This document shows, piece after piece, positions 25,699-38,439 of a stretch of DNA of 64,000 nucleotides (the first letter of the stretch is position 1; each line of letters begins with the position of its first letter). The notes beneath the pieces are model-generated. The model was given only the letters and a program-made list of their open reading frames with translations. It had not been told where the DNA came from and ran no database searches. The stretch is taken from NCBI RefSeq assembly GCF_964199755.1, contig NC_133906.1, positions 9,362,001 through 9,426,000 of the forward strand. Direction: 5' to 3'. Position numbers and translations under genes: made by a program. The stretch is from Larus michahellis. Its lineage: Eukaryota > Chordata > Aves > Charadriiformes > Laridae.

Positions 25699-25703
25699 CC
25701 AAT
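25699..25703 (+). promoter_or_regulatory. CCAAT box (NF-Y type), proximal
   Basis: CCAAT inside CCCGCCAATAGG, 112-116 bp before the start codon. NF-Y sites usually sit 60-100 bp upstream of transcription starts, so this one fits initiation close to 25.77-25.81 kb (inference). Confidence 0.55.
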
Positions 25704-25810
25704 AGGTTGCCGGATGCGAGCCTAGGGGGTGGGCTCTCCCTCCCAGGCGGGCGGGGAAGGCCGTGGTTATCGATCCCGCTGCTGGAGGGAGGCGGCGGTG
25801 AAGCAGCAGA

Positions 25811-25822
25811 GAAAATGGCGGC
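25811..25822 (+). promoter_or_regulatory. PWWP2A: YY1-like motif overlapping the PWWP2A start codon
   Basis: GAAAATGGCGGC at the start codon resembles the YY1 consensus AAGATGGCGGC. The first codons (Met-Ala-Ala) double as the motif, an arrangement seen in many housekeeping genes. It also gives an acceptable Kozak context (A at -3, G at +4) for the ATG at 25815. Confidence 0.45.
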
Positions 25823-26500
25823 CATGGCTGCGGAGGCGGCAGCGACTGCAGCGGTGCCGGGTGATGGGGGGGCTGGTGAAGCTGAGCCCGAGATGGAGCC
25901 TATCCCGGGAAGCGAGGCCGGCGCGGACCCTCTCCCTGCCGTCAGTGAGGCCGTGGAGTCGGTGGTGCCTGATGGGGAGGAGGCCGACGGGGGGAAGGTT
26001 GCTCCCGGCGAGGCCGAGGAGCCGCCGCCTGTGCAGCTCGCCCGGAGCCCGGCCGGGACTCGGGAGCCGGAAGCTGAGAGGACGGAGGAGCTGCCGCCCT
26101 CCGCCCCGGAGGTGGGCTCGCCTCAGGCCGAGCACCGGGGAGCGCCCAGCCCGGGGTCCGAGGAGGAGCCGCAGCCCTGCCCGCCGCCTGCTGGGCACCC
26201 TGAACTTCCCGAGGAGGAGCCGCAGCCCTGCCCGCCGGCTACTGGGGGCTCCGTGGAGCCGGAGCCCGGGGAGGAGCCGTCCCGGCCGGAGGAGGAGGAG
26301 CCGGATGCTGCTGATGCCGCCGCTGTCGAGCCCAAGTCCCCGGTGCCCGTGGCTCCGGCCGGAGGGGAGGCGGAGGCTCCGCTGCTGCCCGGCTCCGAGG
26401 TGCGGGTCACCCTGGACCACATCATCGAGGACGCCCTAGTGGTCTCGTTCCGTCTGGGAGAGAAGCTTTTTTCTGGGGTCCTCATGGACCTCTCTAAAAG
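25815..26500 (+). CDS. PWWP2A: PWWP2A coding exon 1 (residues 1-228 plus two bases of codon 229)
   Basis: This is the first coding exon of PWWP domain-containing protein 2A, a nuclear chromatin reader. The start is the ATG at 25815, which opens MAAMAAEAAATAA, closely matching the known vertebrate N terminus. Residues 1 to about 190 are low-complexity, rich in Ala, Pro, Glu and Gly, and probably disordered. Residues 192-229 form a conserved block (VRVTLDHIIEDALVVSF, then GEKLFSGVLMDLSKR). The exon ends ...AAAAG|GTGAGA at 26500/26501, a good donor, leaving phase 2. The split Arg229 codon is completed by the first base of exon 2. The frame stays open upstream to an ATG at 25605, but that stretch contains a CCAAT box and is probably promoter. 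A 17-residue tandem duplication (EEEPQPCPP at residues 116 and 133) makes this exon longer than I recall for human. Neighbour: intron 1 of 12.6 kb. Confidence 0.96.
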
Positions 26501-29021
26501 GTGAGATCCCACGGGAGAGCCCTCCCTAGCCCCCGCCCAGACACGGGGCCGGCGAGCTCGCCCGGAGCCGCCCGCCCGCGCCGCCCCGCGCCTCTCTCGC
26601 CCCCGAGGGGGGCCTGGGCCCCGGTGGGCTCGCCCTGCGGCGGGGAGCGGCCTGAGCTGCGGCCGAGGGGCGCGACGGTGGCGGCCACCCCTCCCCTGCT
26701 TCGCCCTGGGGACAAGTGGCTCCTGCCCCCGGGGAGCGGAGGCAGCAGCTCATGGGCATCCTCCTCCTCGACCCCTTTTGGCAGGGGGTGGAGGGAGCGC
26801 GGCGGGGCGGGCAGGGGCCTCCGTCCCTCCCGGGGCCGAGCCCCGCACTCCCCGCCCGGCCCTGATGCCCGGCCCGGGGAGCGGGGGGTTAGCGGTGCCG
26901 GCCGCTGCCCGGCCGCCCGGTTTGTCGTGCTGCCCTCGACAAAAGTAGTCCCGAGTGGGAATTCCGAGAAAATGGGGGAGCCGGGAGCGGGGCGAGCACA
27001 TGGGCACATCCTTTGGGCTCGGTTAGGATTCCCGTCGGGCCTCCAGCATCCCTGTCTGCCGGGGAAAAGGGACCTGAGCTGAAGATGTGGGCATTTATTC
27101 TAGTGTTTGTACAAACGTACAGACCCGGAGATCTGTTTTTCCTGTTGGCTTGTGTCTCGCATTGCCTAGGTAACCTTGGATTTCAGTACATGCTATTTTT
27201 CAGAGTAATGGTTTTCAAGTCAGGCTATTACAGTCCTGAAGTACAGTTATTAGTACTGATTGCTCCTTGTATGCAATGGATGGGGTGAAGCTTAATGGTT
27301 CTTAAACATCCTTTTTTTGCGGGGGGACGGGACTTTTATGTATCACAAAATAACTTAAAGCCTTACCAGACTGTGAGGTTTGCTTTTTTTCCATTTCCTT
27401 CCTATAGCAAGGGGCTCTTGGGACACCAGAAGTTATCAGTGATACTATGTATCTTATAAACACTCTAACTGCCATTTACAGGTGAAAATACCTCTTCCTC
27501 TTAGTGTTTGTTTTCTAAATGTATAAGGACTATGCAAGTAAATGAGAGACAATGAAGTTTGATCAGGGTTATTTCAAATAATTGGTATGGAGAAAATGCA
27601 GCGCTCTCTCCCCCCAGTTTAGGCTGCCTGTGTGGTTGTACATCTTTTATCACTCCCTTTTACGTTATTAGTAGCTGCTTAATGACTTCCTGTAATATCA
27701 ATATTGTCAGTGCTTTCTAAAAGAAAGGTATTAGGGCCCAGCACTTTTGTCCTGGGCCTAGCTTCTTAGTTGGCTTTTGAAACAGAAGACCTTCTGTAAA
27801 ACCCAAGTTCTGTATAATGTCATGGGAGTAAGTTTTACATTTGTCAGGTGTTGGGGTTTGAAATGCTAAGTTGTTATCAGTTTGTCTTTTGAAGCCAAGT
27901 TCTAAAATGTGATCTGCAAACTGTACTCGCTTCTAGTGTGAAATATTAAATGTCTCTAAGCAGGCCAGAAGCCATTACAACTTAAGTAGTAATGCTAGTT
28001 AACATCGATTCTCTTGTAGGTCTGAAGTTTACACCAGCGAAATTATATTGTTGCCATGGTTAGCAGGGTGACAAAGCACATGCTTCTCCACTGCTAGGGG
28101 TCCATATGCGTGAAGAAGGAAAATATCAGCTTCTCACTCCTGAGACAAACATCCCTTCATTTGCCTGAGGTTTTCTTGTGCACTGAGGATCCTTCTCTCA
28201 CACAGCAGATCTACTGCAGCCCTTTGCAGTAAAGGTCATCTGTAGCAGGCAGACTGTCTGCTTCTTTTGCATTGTGGCATCAGTGGAAGCACGCATCTCA
28301 GTTTCCCCTGTTTTTAAGCACAGGCTTGGGGCAGGTCTTCACAGTAAGAACTGTGGACAAGTGATACATGAAGGTTTGTGCTGTTACTCCCAGATTCTCC
28401 TAGGCAGTGGAACCACTTATTTCTTTCTCTCCATTCATATGGTCTTGGACTTCCTTCAGAGGTTACATGTTACCCTGTTACATGGTAATCCAGAAGATGA
28501 AATTTAAATTCTAAAAGACAAGCTCTTCAAAGTGCCTGGACAAGAATTGAGTTTCTAGACACAAGGCCTATGATATTTGGCTGGTGACAAGTAAATATTT
28601 GCAGATGAATAGGATTTTCTGCTCAACTCTCTCAGAGCAGGAGATGCAGTGGTAAGCAAACTCTAGAAATACTCCAGGAGCTTGCTAGCTGTAAGAAACT
28701 GAAGTATTATCGGTGGACAGGTGTTACAGGAGTGCCCAAGGTTTAAATTTTATTCTAGACTTCATGAAAGCTGTCTCTACTAGCTCATTCAAGTGCATGG
28801 GAATAATCTTATAAACTTTCCTAATGCAAAGGGGATCAATATCTTTAAACTGCCAGTCCTTATTAAATAAAAGCAAAATTTTTTATTAGACTTTACTCGT
28901 TCAATAGCTTCAAAAAGTAGCTGATGTGTTCACTGCATGTGCTAATGCTGTTTTCATCATATACTTGGAAGAAAATAATTCCTAGTCCTTTTTGGATCTT
29001 AATTTCTGCTTTCCCCTCCAG

Positions 29022-29059
29022 GGCAATGAAGGTGATACTTCCATACACTACTAAGAAGA
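29022..29059 (+). other. Candidate 38-nt cassette (poison) exon in intron 1
   Basis: The acceptor is a pyrimidine-rich tract ending CCCCTCCAG at 29021. The donor is AAGA|GTAAGT at 29060, matching the consensus at six intronic positions. The segment stays open when read from exon 1 (Arg, then Ala-Met-Lys-Val-Ile-Leu-Pro). Because 38 is not a multiple of three, joining to exon 2 shifts the frame and reaches a TGA eight codons after the junction codon begins. Inclusion would therefore truncate PWWP2A. No expression evidence is available; paired sites of this quality also occur by chance in introns. Confidence 0.25.
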
Positions 29060-29405
29060 GTAAGTTTTAATTACTGTTTTAAGCCTGTCCACTGGACTCT
29101 TTTTAGCCTTCTCAAGTCATGTTCTGAATTACTTGAACTTCAAGGTGAAAGAAAAGCAAAAATGTCCCCATACGTTTCTGGTGTTAAAGTTGGGGGTTTT
29201 GGTGTTGGTTTTTTTTCTTTTTTTCCTAAGTCTCTTTCCATTGTTGAAATGATGCACTGACTTCGCATTTTATTCTTGTGGACTTTGATATGAAGTCAGT
29301 GTTGCTTTGTATTAAAGGTCTGCTTTCCTCTTCCTCTCCTACCCCTGTTAATAGGAGGTCCATTTAATAGTTTATAACATAAGAAAACAAGCACCTCAGT
29401 ATTCA

Positions 29406-29449
29406 GTGGACTTTATTCAAAGTGGACTTTATTCAGTGGACTTTATTCA
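29406..29449 (+). repeat. Three-copy 14-bp tandem repeat
   Basis: GTGGACTTTATTCA occurs at 29406-29419, 29422-29435 and 29436-29449, identical in all three, with a 2-bp AA spacer between the first two. Perfect identity suggests recent slippage or polymorphism. It lies in PWWP2A intron 1. Confidence 0.9.
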
Positions 29450-31419
29450 AAAATGGAATTTATCCATTTGTTTGAGGTAAGGAAGTATTTTCTCTGACTG
29501 TTCTAATGGCAGTCTCATGTATCTGTCAGCAGCTGCACAGGAAGCTTTGAAAATCAGCAGAAAATAGGAACCTGCATCTATTGAGTCCCAAATGAATTTC
29601 TTATGCAGTAAATCATCATTCAAAGAGGGACCTATCCCCACTTCTGTTACTCTAAAGGCTTATTGCACAAATTAAAAATGTGATCCTACTGTTAAGCTTT
29701 ATTACTACTGTTGCCATTACCTTTTAAGTGCCTTATTGTGTGCTAGGATGAGGTTCTGATGCGAGTTCCTCAGTGTATACCTGATGGAGTCGTGCTGATA
29801 GGGAAGATGGGAAGTGTGGCCAACCATCAGGCAGGCACGAGAAGGCAATCCTGTCTTACTTTGTCAGAGTGGAGAGTGGAATGCTTCATGCACGACTGTA
29901 GTTAATTTTCCATGCCATTGTACAAATCGTCAGTGAAAACTTCTCGTTACGTATGGGGCTTAAATAGGGCTTGTAAGCTTGCCTGTATTCAGCATTTGAC
30001 TAACACTGTGTTTGCCTAGGGTAGGTGAGATGTTAATGCCACCTGCTGGCTCAGAATTAGTGTAAAGCTTGCTCTGCACCTGGAGGAAGTAGACAGTAAG
30101 GAAATACCTGATGAGCATAGCATTTGTAAATCTCAAAATGTAGGGTTAAAAGGTCCTGGGTTAGTTTGCTTTTCTGGAGAGAGCACAATTATTTCTGCCT
30201 AAGGGGAGGAGGGGGATTAAATGTATGTTCAGTCAGGACTTGGACTTCCTATTGCTTTATCATTTGACTAAAATTTTCCTTCTAATACTACAGATGTCGT
30301 GGACCCATGTCCATCACATGTCCTATTGTCTTTTTCTCTAAGCTGTTTCCCTTTTGACTAGTGTGTGATCAAAATAATTCTTGGGAGGGGGAGGGAGAGC
30401 AAAAAGTTTTGTGACTTCAAAGCCTTGGATATCCAAAAGATGCCCAGTGTATTGCTAGTAGGCAGGTGTTTGAAATTATGTCTTAATTGGGGTTTGGTTG
30501 TGGAAGGTAAGGAAAGATTTCTGCAGCAAGGTATGCATGAACTATATGATGAAAACAAACTTTTATAGACGGCTTCAAATTCTCATAATCCTAGTGGCAG
30601 TTTTCCGTTACAGCATTCTTTCTTAGTGACTCTTGAATCCTATGCTTTTTCCAATTTATTCATCCAACTTTCTACTGCAAAGGAACAAGGGTCAATAATG
30701 AACTGTTGTGTCTCTTCCCTAGTTCATGTTGTCTTAATCTGTAGAACATCTGTTAGATTTTTAAATAATTTACATTTAGCACTTCTTGAAACTTGTGGTC
30801 TATGTATGCTTGCATTTTGTTGGTATAAACTCCAAAGGGTGAATCTAGTGTGTTGTAACCATATACAACAAGAAAGGCAGAAAGGGGGGGGAAAAAAGGT
30901 AGGCCCGAGTTGAGAAATTCAAGATCTGCTGATGTGAGACGGAAACAGAAGAAGTCTTACTTGAAAAAAATGTGGCATGTTTTTTCCTGCTCTTAAGTTC
31001 TCTTTTACTAATAACTTCATTTAATAAGTAGGGACATTTAGTCATCCTTTTCTAGGGAAAGTTTAAGATCTATAGAAGTACTGATGTTCTGTGATATATG
31101 TTCTCAATGGTGAAGAAAAGTCTGTTAGCCAGGGTTGTGCGGGGGTTGTGTTTTGTTTCATGGCTTTTTTTTTTTTATAAACTTACACTCAGTTTGCAAG
31201 GTGTTCCTACAATTCATCACCTGTTCTCTTCTGTTGTTTCTCAGATGTGTAAAGGAGTTTGGTGAAATTCTAGCATTAAAGGAATAGCCGTAACAATGCT
31301 TTGATATTTGCTTTTATCCTGAGAACACTGGAAGCATAGGTGTGATGTGAGTGTGTGTTTGTGGTTAGAAGTGTAAATTACATATACTTTGTTTGTGACT
31401 GACAGAAGTTATATTCAAT

Positions 31420-31518
31420 GGTATAGTGTCAAATTTAGCCTCAATTAGAGGACAGGGTTGGGTCAGAAGGCCTTGTGATACTGCTTTCAACCTTAAATTT
31501 TTCTATGATTTTGTAATA
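31420..31518 (+). mobile_element. CR1 LINE 3' tail fragment, highly diverged
   Basis: GGGTTGGGTCAGAAGGCCTT, a diverged middle, then TTTCAACCTTAAATTTTTCT and ATGATTTTG resembles the CR1 3' end (TTGGACTAGATGACCTT ... TTCCAACC ... TTCTATGATT). It is degraded and the left boundary is a guess. Sense orientation in intron 1. Confidence 0.5.
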
Positions 31519-34500
31519 TTTCAGCTTCTTTATATGAAAATAGTTTCTCTTATGTCTCTCTTCTACATCCAAAACTTTGAGTGTTATTTGTGGTCACGTA
31601 TCCAGTGTTTTTTGAAAGGCTTACTCATTTCCAGGTTTCCACTTGGAAAGTGAAGATGCCTAACAAAACTGGACTAGCTTTTAGGATTTTGCTGGTATAG
31701 GTATAAAGCATGTTATAACTGCTGCTTATACTGAAAACACTTGCCAACCTGCTTCTGATTTTGAGCCAGTACGAGGAGTGTGAGTTTTCCCCTTCTCAAA
31801 CCAATAATCCCTAATTTTCCTAATAAGTAGGACATCTGTGAATTGTGCCTCAAAATTTCCTTTCCTAAAGTAACTGTAGTCTGCTGCTGTTCTTTGTTGG
31901 ACTGTGATGCAACAGAGGATGGTTAAACTGTTCCTCCTTCTTCTGGTATGCTTTTCTGTATTCCAACAGTGTGGGTTGCCATTGCTTTCTAAGAGCAGCT
32001 TGACTTGACTTGGCTTGAAGTGTTGAGAGACAGCGGATGGAGATGGAATTTTCAGTCTGCTTGAAAGAATTTTTTTTTTCTTTACACTCATAGGGGACTG
32101 ATGAATCTTGTCCATCTTGACACTGAATTGGCTTAAAGTTAATCCATTACTAAATGTTATCATTCTTTTCCATGTGTCTTGGGTCTGTCTGGTATGTGGA
32201 TGATATCGAAGTGTGTATTCAAGGTATTTTATCTTAATCGTAAAGCTTTGCAATTGTGTAGCACTTCCAAATACATCAGCAAAGCACCTATTTTAAAATG
32301 CAACCGACTTGAAACTAGTAATGCCAACATGTAAAAAACTAAAAGATAATTTCAGTTTTAATAGACCTTCAGCTTTAATAAGCATGCTGGTAGAATTGTG
32401 GTAGTAGGAAGCCTAAACAAAGCATTCTGTCTTTTAAAGTTTACTTTTATATCCTTGATAGAACTCCAAGTTACAGAAAACTGAAAGAAATTCTGTGAAT
32501 TCACTTGTCAATCCTTTCCAATGAAAAGGTGAGGGGTACCTTCCCACTTCTGTGGGGGGAAAAGCAGTGATCAGGGGACCACCTGTGTACTCCTCACAGC
32601 TTAGAGATTCTTCTGTCTCTACAGTGGATAATTCTTCAAAGTCTGCATCAACATCCTGACTACATGGACTTCTGTGATTCAGTTTCCTGGAAGCTGAAGT
32701 GTTTCAAAGGGCTTCTAACTCCATGGAGAGGTGGACTGTAAGCTAATACAGTCTGTGGTGTATTTGCATATAGTTTGTTGTCCATTAGCTGGTTTCCACT
32801 TGTGCAGTGATTGCAGTAGGAGACCCAGGTGACAGTGGCTAGGAATGATTAAAATCAGCTGCTGCCTTGGATACTTCTGACCAGCTTTCTTGAGATACTC
32901 TTTCAGACTCAATTCTACACATAGCCTGCTCTTGTCTTTTCCTCTGCCTTGAAAGTGCCAGAAACAAGAGCTTCGATTTCAGGCAACTGTATCTGCTTAA
33001 AAAACACTAAACTTAATATTGATTAGTAAAACTCTATGAGTATGTAAGCTTTCCTACTAGTTTGCTTAGATGTTGGTTCTTGCATATTACTTCATTTGAA
33101 CTATCGTATCTCTAACCAAACTTTTCTTGGTGATGAGAGTTTATGAATAGGCAACATCTATTCTTGATGATGTGTTATTTCCAGAGAGTCACTTACACTG
33201 CAGTCTTTTGCCATATTTTTGGAGCTCTAAATTAAATATGCATTTTCTAGTCTGTTTAGCCTAGTGTTACATTGCTCAGGAGGTGAGCAATCCATCGAGT
33301 TGATAGTTTGGCTTCTATGTATGCTTTTTTCAGTAAGGTGCCTGCTGCTTAAAGCAGTGTGTTCCATGTCATGCCTTATCAAACCAGGTAAATCGTGTAT
33401 TAAAAATAGGTTATTTCATGACGTGTGTTCAAAACACAGATTATTTTGAGAAGTTCTGAAATACTAAGTGTTCAAATAGCTATGATCTAATAGTATATTA
33501 CATTGAATATTATAATTTAAACCCTCAGTTTAGATACAAGCATGAAATATACTTAGTTCTAAATTATTTCAGCATATTATTATACTCCCAGCATTCAGAG
33601 TCTTTGAACTTTTATCCATGCAATAAAAATTGCTTCAGTTTTTGCTTGTCGTGGCTTTTGCAAGATGCTATGGATGATATTGAGTACAGGAGCAACACAT
33701 AAAAAGGTTATCGGAGATTCCTGTAGTCTGACTTAATGGCGAAGATGAGTTTTGATCACAGTCATTTACAACAGACTTGATTTAACGCGTCACAACACAG
33801 TAAGTTACTTGATGAGGTTGATTCAGTGTGTTTGCAGACAAATGTGAAATACTTCTGAGCTGGTTCAGTGGGTTCTTTCCTTTGGCCTTTCTTGGCAGAA
33901 CAAGGTGCTCTTTCATTTTTGTTTCTTTTAATAGAGAAGTAAAAGTTAGACATTGGAGGCTAAAGAGGAGAGCTTAAGACTTTACATGGTAATGTAAAAA
34001 CACTTTGCCCCAGGATGTGTTGTTTAGATGTTTATGTATATACAGTTATGAACTTAAATGGGATTTGTTCCTTATCTCGTGTTAATTTTTTAAAAAGATA
34101 CTCTTGAACTGTGCTGTGTATTGCGTACAAATTGAGTAGTAGTATGTAGTCATAGTAGTAATTCTGCTATAGAATTTAGATTTGAAAAAAGTGTTTACTT
34201 CACTTGAAGTACTTAAGTTTATACATCTGTAATACAAATCTATATGGCCTTAAGTGACAGGCTTCTAGGTTTGATACCCAGACCAGCTTTTACATAATCA
34301 CAAAAGATACCATGGCTACCTATTCATTACCTTGCAGTTGACAAACTGTGGAAATAAAACCTGACTATTCTTATCATATTTCTGTCTCTGCATACCCATG
34401 CCAATGGAAAGTTCTTCCCAGCGTAAAGATCACTGGACTGCTGGAATTGATCTCATCTGCCCCGTTAGTCTCTTATTTAAATATAGTTCCTGATATTCCT

Positions 34501-37500
34501 GTTGCTATATTTGTCTTTAATGCATATGTATGTTGAAGTGATGCGTATAGTGGAAATATTATTAGGTCCTACTGATTGCTCTAGTTATTTGTAAAACTTC
34601 TTGGAGATGAGTTTCTTACGATGGGTCTCAACCATCATTTTTTTTAGAGGTGCCTTTTCAAAGCAAAAAAGAGCCAGGACAGCTTTACAGGAGAGGAAGC
34701 TGGCAAAATGGAAAACTGGTTCTAATTTTGAATAGGTATGAAGCAGTAGTGCACCGCTTTCCAGAATTGCCTTAAATTAGGTTGAAATACTTATTTCTTA
34801 CCTTAGTTATTCCAACAGTTCAATTTTAGGTCCTCCATCAACAAATCGTTCTATTCCTTCAAGCGATGGTCTGAGGTAGAATGTTATGTATGAGTGGGCT
34901 GTACAATGACCAGTTGGAACTTGCACAAATGTTTTTTTTTTCTTTTTTTTTTTTTAAGCAAACAATAATGGGAGTAAGTGTTCCCAAGAATAGCCTTTTC
35001 TGGAGGAAAGTGATATTACAGTAGGACAAGAGATACTTGGGGTCAATATATTAAAAAAATCTAGTTTGTTAGAATAAAGGCAAGGCAGTTCCTTATAGTA
35101 CTTAAACATGCAACATGTGACAAACAAAATATGTAGGTAGTATCACTGATGTAGCATAACTGAAATGGTTTATTTTAAGAGCCCAGTCATTGACTGGCAT
35201 GTGGATCAATAAATGTCATGATACAACTGAGTTATGTTGCTTGGATTTTTTAATCTTTTTTTACATGGTAGCCTTTTAGTCCATATTCATCTCATGGCCC
35301 AAATGCTTGCTCTTGCAACCTTTATGTCTAACCTACATACACGTGGCACTCCTAGACATTTTAAATGTGTAGGTGGTGTAATTGTACAAGAAGCACTTGT
35401 CTTCAAGGTCCACTGACTAGATGTATGAAAATAGGGCTTGAAAATCTAGTATGTGCAGTAAACACTCGTGTTCACTGTTGAAGTAATTAGATGCTGTGTT
35501 ATGCCTTGTCTTGAATAGGTTTGTTAAAATCACATCTTCATTCTGCTTCTCTTAAGAAAAATATGCGATTCCATTTTGCCTTCACTCTCTTCTTATCTGG
35601 TTCTTTGTCTTCTTTGTGTGTATCATTTACTGTTTCATTCCTGAGTTTTTCTGCCATTGTTCTCTCTTGTTAATTTTCATATCATTCTTCCAAGCTGCAA
35701 AGCTGGAGAACTTTATTCACCAAGGAGGAAACAAAGATGATATAAAACCTGAATGTTTATGGGCACTACCTGCCATTGGATGGGGCCAAAGAGAAGACAC
35801 CATACATTCAGGCGTTGGAAGTAATATTCTGTCTCTGGGCTTACCAAATTTATCTTGTACTTCAGGTGGACTAGTCATGTCTTTATGTATTGACACGCCA
35901 TTTACAGCAATAGTGTCTTCGTTTGCTCTTACATAACTGGCACAAGACAATATCCCTGAATGTTCTCTAATTCTGCAATTCATTAATTTTTGGGTAGACA
36001 GAGGCAGAAGATTCTAGTTCGTTTATTAAAACAGTACCTTTTGTGAGACAGACTCTAACTTCAGAGATTCAGTCTGGATTGGGTCTGTGTCTTACTAAAC
36101 CAGGTTTGCATCTTAGATTAAAATTCCACTTTGGCTGTCCTGTGCTTCCGCTGCTTGGCCTGTGTATTACGCAAATGCTTGAAAGAAAGGATAGTCTAAG
36201 GTGCAGTATTAATCGTCGGTGCTTTCATAGGCTCAGTCATATGCTGAGCTTTCCATTAGGCTTTTTTATGCATTTTGAGTGCTAATCACGCTGACTTTGC
36301 TTGTGAGGCAGTAGAATGAAAATCAAGGAAAAGAGAGATGAAGTACTTAAATGTGATGCTTCTGGAGAACTTCCTCTTCATCCACTTCTTCCTTGGTCAC
36401 TGCTAATCATGCTTCATGTCCTAACATGGAGCAGCATAAATGTATTCTAGAAGAGAGGCTTTTGATTTGTACTGTAGAAATGTCTTGTGAGGGTCTGGGA
36501 AATGCAGTTCCCGAGACAGTGAAAAGAATTGTAAATGATGTTCTTCTGCATGGGTTTTGCCCATTCGATATCACACTCCTGTCTAGTCCTACTTTTGTGG
36601 TATTTGTCTGGGACTGAAATTTGCACAGGAGAGATCTTGTCTTGCCCAGGAGTTCTGGTTCTCAACTCTTACAGTAAATTAACTTTTCCCCAAATCATGT
36701 AATCTTTATCAGGTGGTGAAAGATGAGATCTGGATCTTACTGCTCTTGCAGCTGAAGTTCCTGATGCAAGTAACACTGAAAATATTGCTAATTTAATTAT
36801 TGTCAGCTGATGGTTTCTTTTAAAGCCCTACTTGGAATTTAATAATTTACTCATAATCCTTAGTGGAAGGAAAAGTGTTTGTGGAAAAGCAACTTTACAC
36901 TTGGTGGGCTTCTGGAACCTTAGGGGACTTAAAGCTTAGTTATGACTGAGTCCGTTGTGGTTTAATGCCAGGCTGTAGGCTGGAGAAATGCCTGTATCAG
37001 CTGCTAAATGTTTATAATTCATTGTAGCCCTCACTAGCGCAGTAGACTATTTAGTTACACTGCTCACTTCTGGAGGGATGTGTGGTGTTCAATGGGAGTG
37101 TGCCCAAACCTCAGAAATGAACTTTTGTGGGGTGGTAGGGTATTTTGTGGCAAAGAGCGCCCATCAGCTCATGGATGAGGACAGAACTGCTCTACCTGCC
37201 CACCTGGCCTCCTGTCTCTATCTCCAGCATTCAAAGGTATGAAGGTAACAGTACCTAGGTGCAGGGTAACAAGGGTGTCTGTGTTGATACTAAACTGTAA
37301 ATTGTCACGTGTTCAACTTCCCTTCTTTTTTATGACGACAAAGTTGGTTGCCCCTTGCTTAGGTTGTCTGCTGTTTCTGTTCTCCTTTTGTAATGAAGTG
37401 CAAACTGTGTGGCTAATTTAATCTTGATTGGATGGGTTGCTTGCTTGCTTCACTAGCAATTTTTAAGCGTAAAAAGAGGCTTAACAGATAAGCAAAAGGA

Positions 37501-38439
37501 TAAACACATGATGGCTTTTATTGATGACTGTAAAGAATCTTCTAACATGTTTCTTCAAAACCAATTTTGAAGAAATAAAGCCAACATATAGGCACTTGTA
37601 TGAACTGTGTGTTTCTTGCAGGAGTGTGAATGGAAAATAGGCGGGTATTCAGCATTTATCTTCAGTTGAGAGGCAGCTGTAGATTGTAAATAAACTTGAG
37701 TTCAATCAGTTAAGAGGATGTTGCAGTTGAGCAGCTGCAGTGCAACATGAACTAGCGCTAACCTGAGGACAGGTCTTCATTCTCTTGGCGGGTGGGGTGT
37801 GGGCTGGGATAAACATAAATTGTGTTTGTTTACTGATTCGAATTGGATCACAACCTTGTCTATCGTGTTGTTACTGAATTAAGGCCAAACTATTAAAATA
37901 CCGTCTAATCTAGTGTGTGCATGGGAGGTGGCGTCAGGAAGAGCTCCAAAGGAGTGACCAGCCTCTGTGTAAGGCTAGTGCCTTGGCCTGGGAGGTTGGG
38001 GAGCGGGACGGAAGGAAGGTTGAACAAGCTTTCACAACCCTCCTGCCCTGTTCTGGGGGTTGAAAGATACGTTGTTGTGAAATGAATGTGTTTATCCTTT
38101 GATTACTTGTCAGGAAAAGGCAAGCATAATGCCTTGCAAACTGATAAAATGTTTCCCTTAATGCCACTCTTTGCAAGAAAGTATTGGTTACCTATTAGGC
38201 AACATGCTACTTCTGTTTCTACAGGGAAGTTGAGCCAATGCCCGAGTGGGACTGGGATTTTTCATTCTAGTCTCTCACAGCTGGTCGGGGTGGTGAGAAG
38301 TGCTGTGGCTGCCAAATGGGGCCTCAGAGATCTAGAGTGGTCTGCAGAAAAGTAGGCAAAGGTTTAAAATATTGTTTGCTCACAAAACGGGGGAATAGTT
38401 TGTACTGTGTTGAAATAAGGGTAGTTTTGCTGGAAGAAA

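Larger units (their letters stand above)
25130..27060. promoter_or_regulatory. PWWP2A: CpG island and probable bidirectional promoter of PWWP2A
   Basis: GC- and CpG-rich DNA starts abruptly near 25.13 kb, spans exon 1, and fades at about 27.06 kb inside intron 1. The flanking DNA is AT-rich. There is no TATA box at a useful place. The island holds three CCAAT boxes, a CACCC element (about 25573-25580), a CT run, and YY1-type ATGGCG motifs on both strands. This is the usual structure of a TATA-less housekeeping promoter. The transcription start of PWWP2A probably lies between about 25.7 and 25.81 kb. The left part could also fire minus-strand transcripts (inference). Confidence 0.85.

Noticed and set aside
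25729..27082. Long Arg/Pro-rich frames in other phases and on the minus strand through exon 1 and the start of intron 1
   Set aside because: They are shadows of CpG-island composition. The PWWP2A frame is supported by homology and the splice junction.
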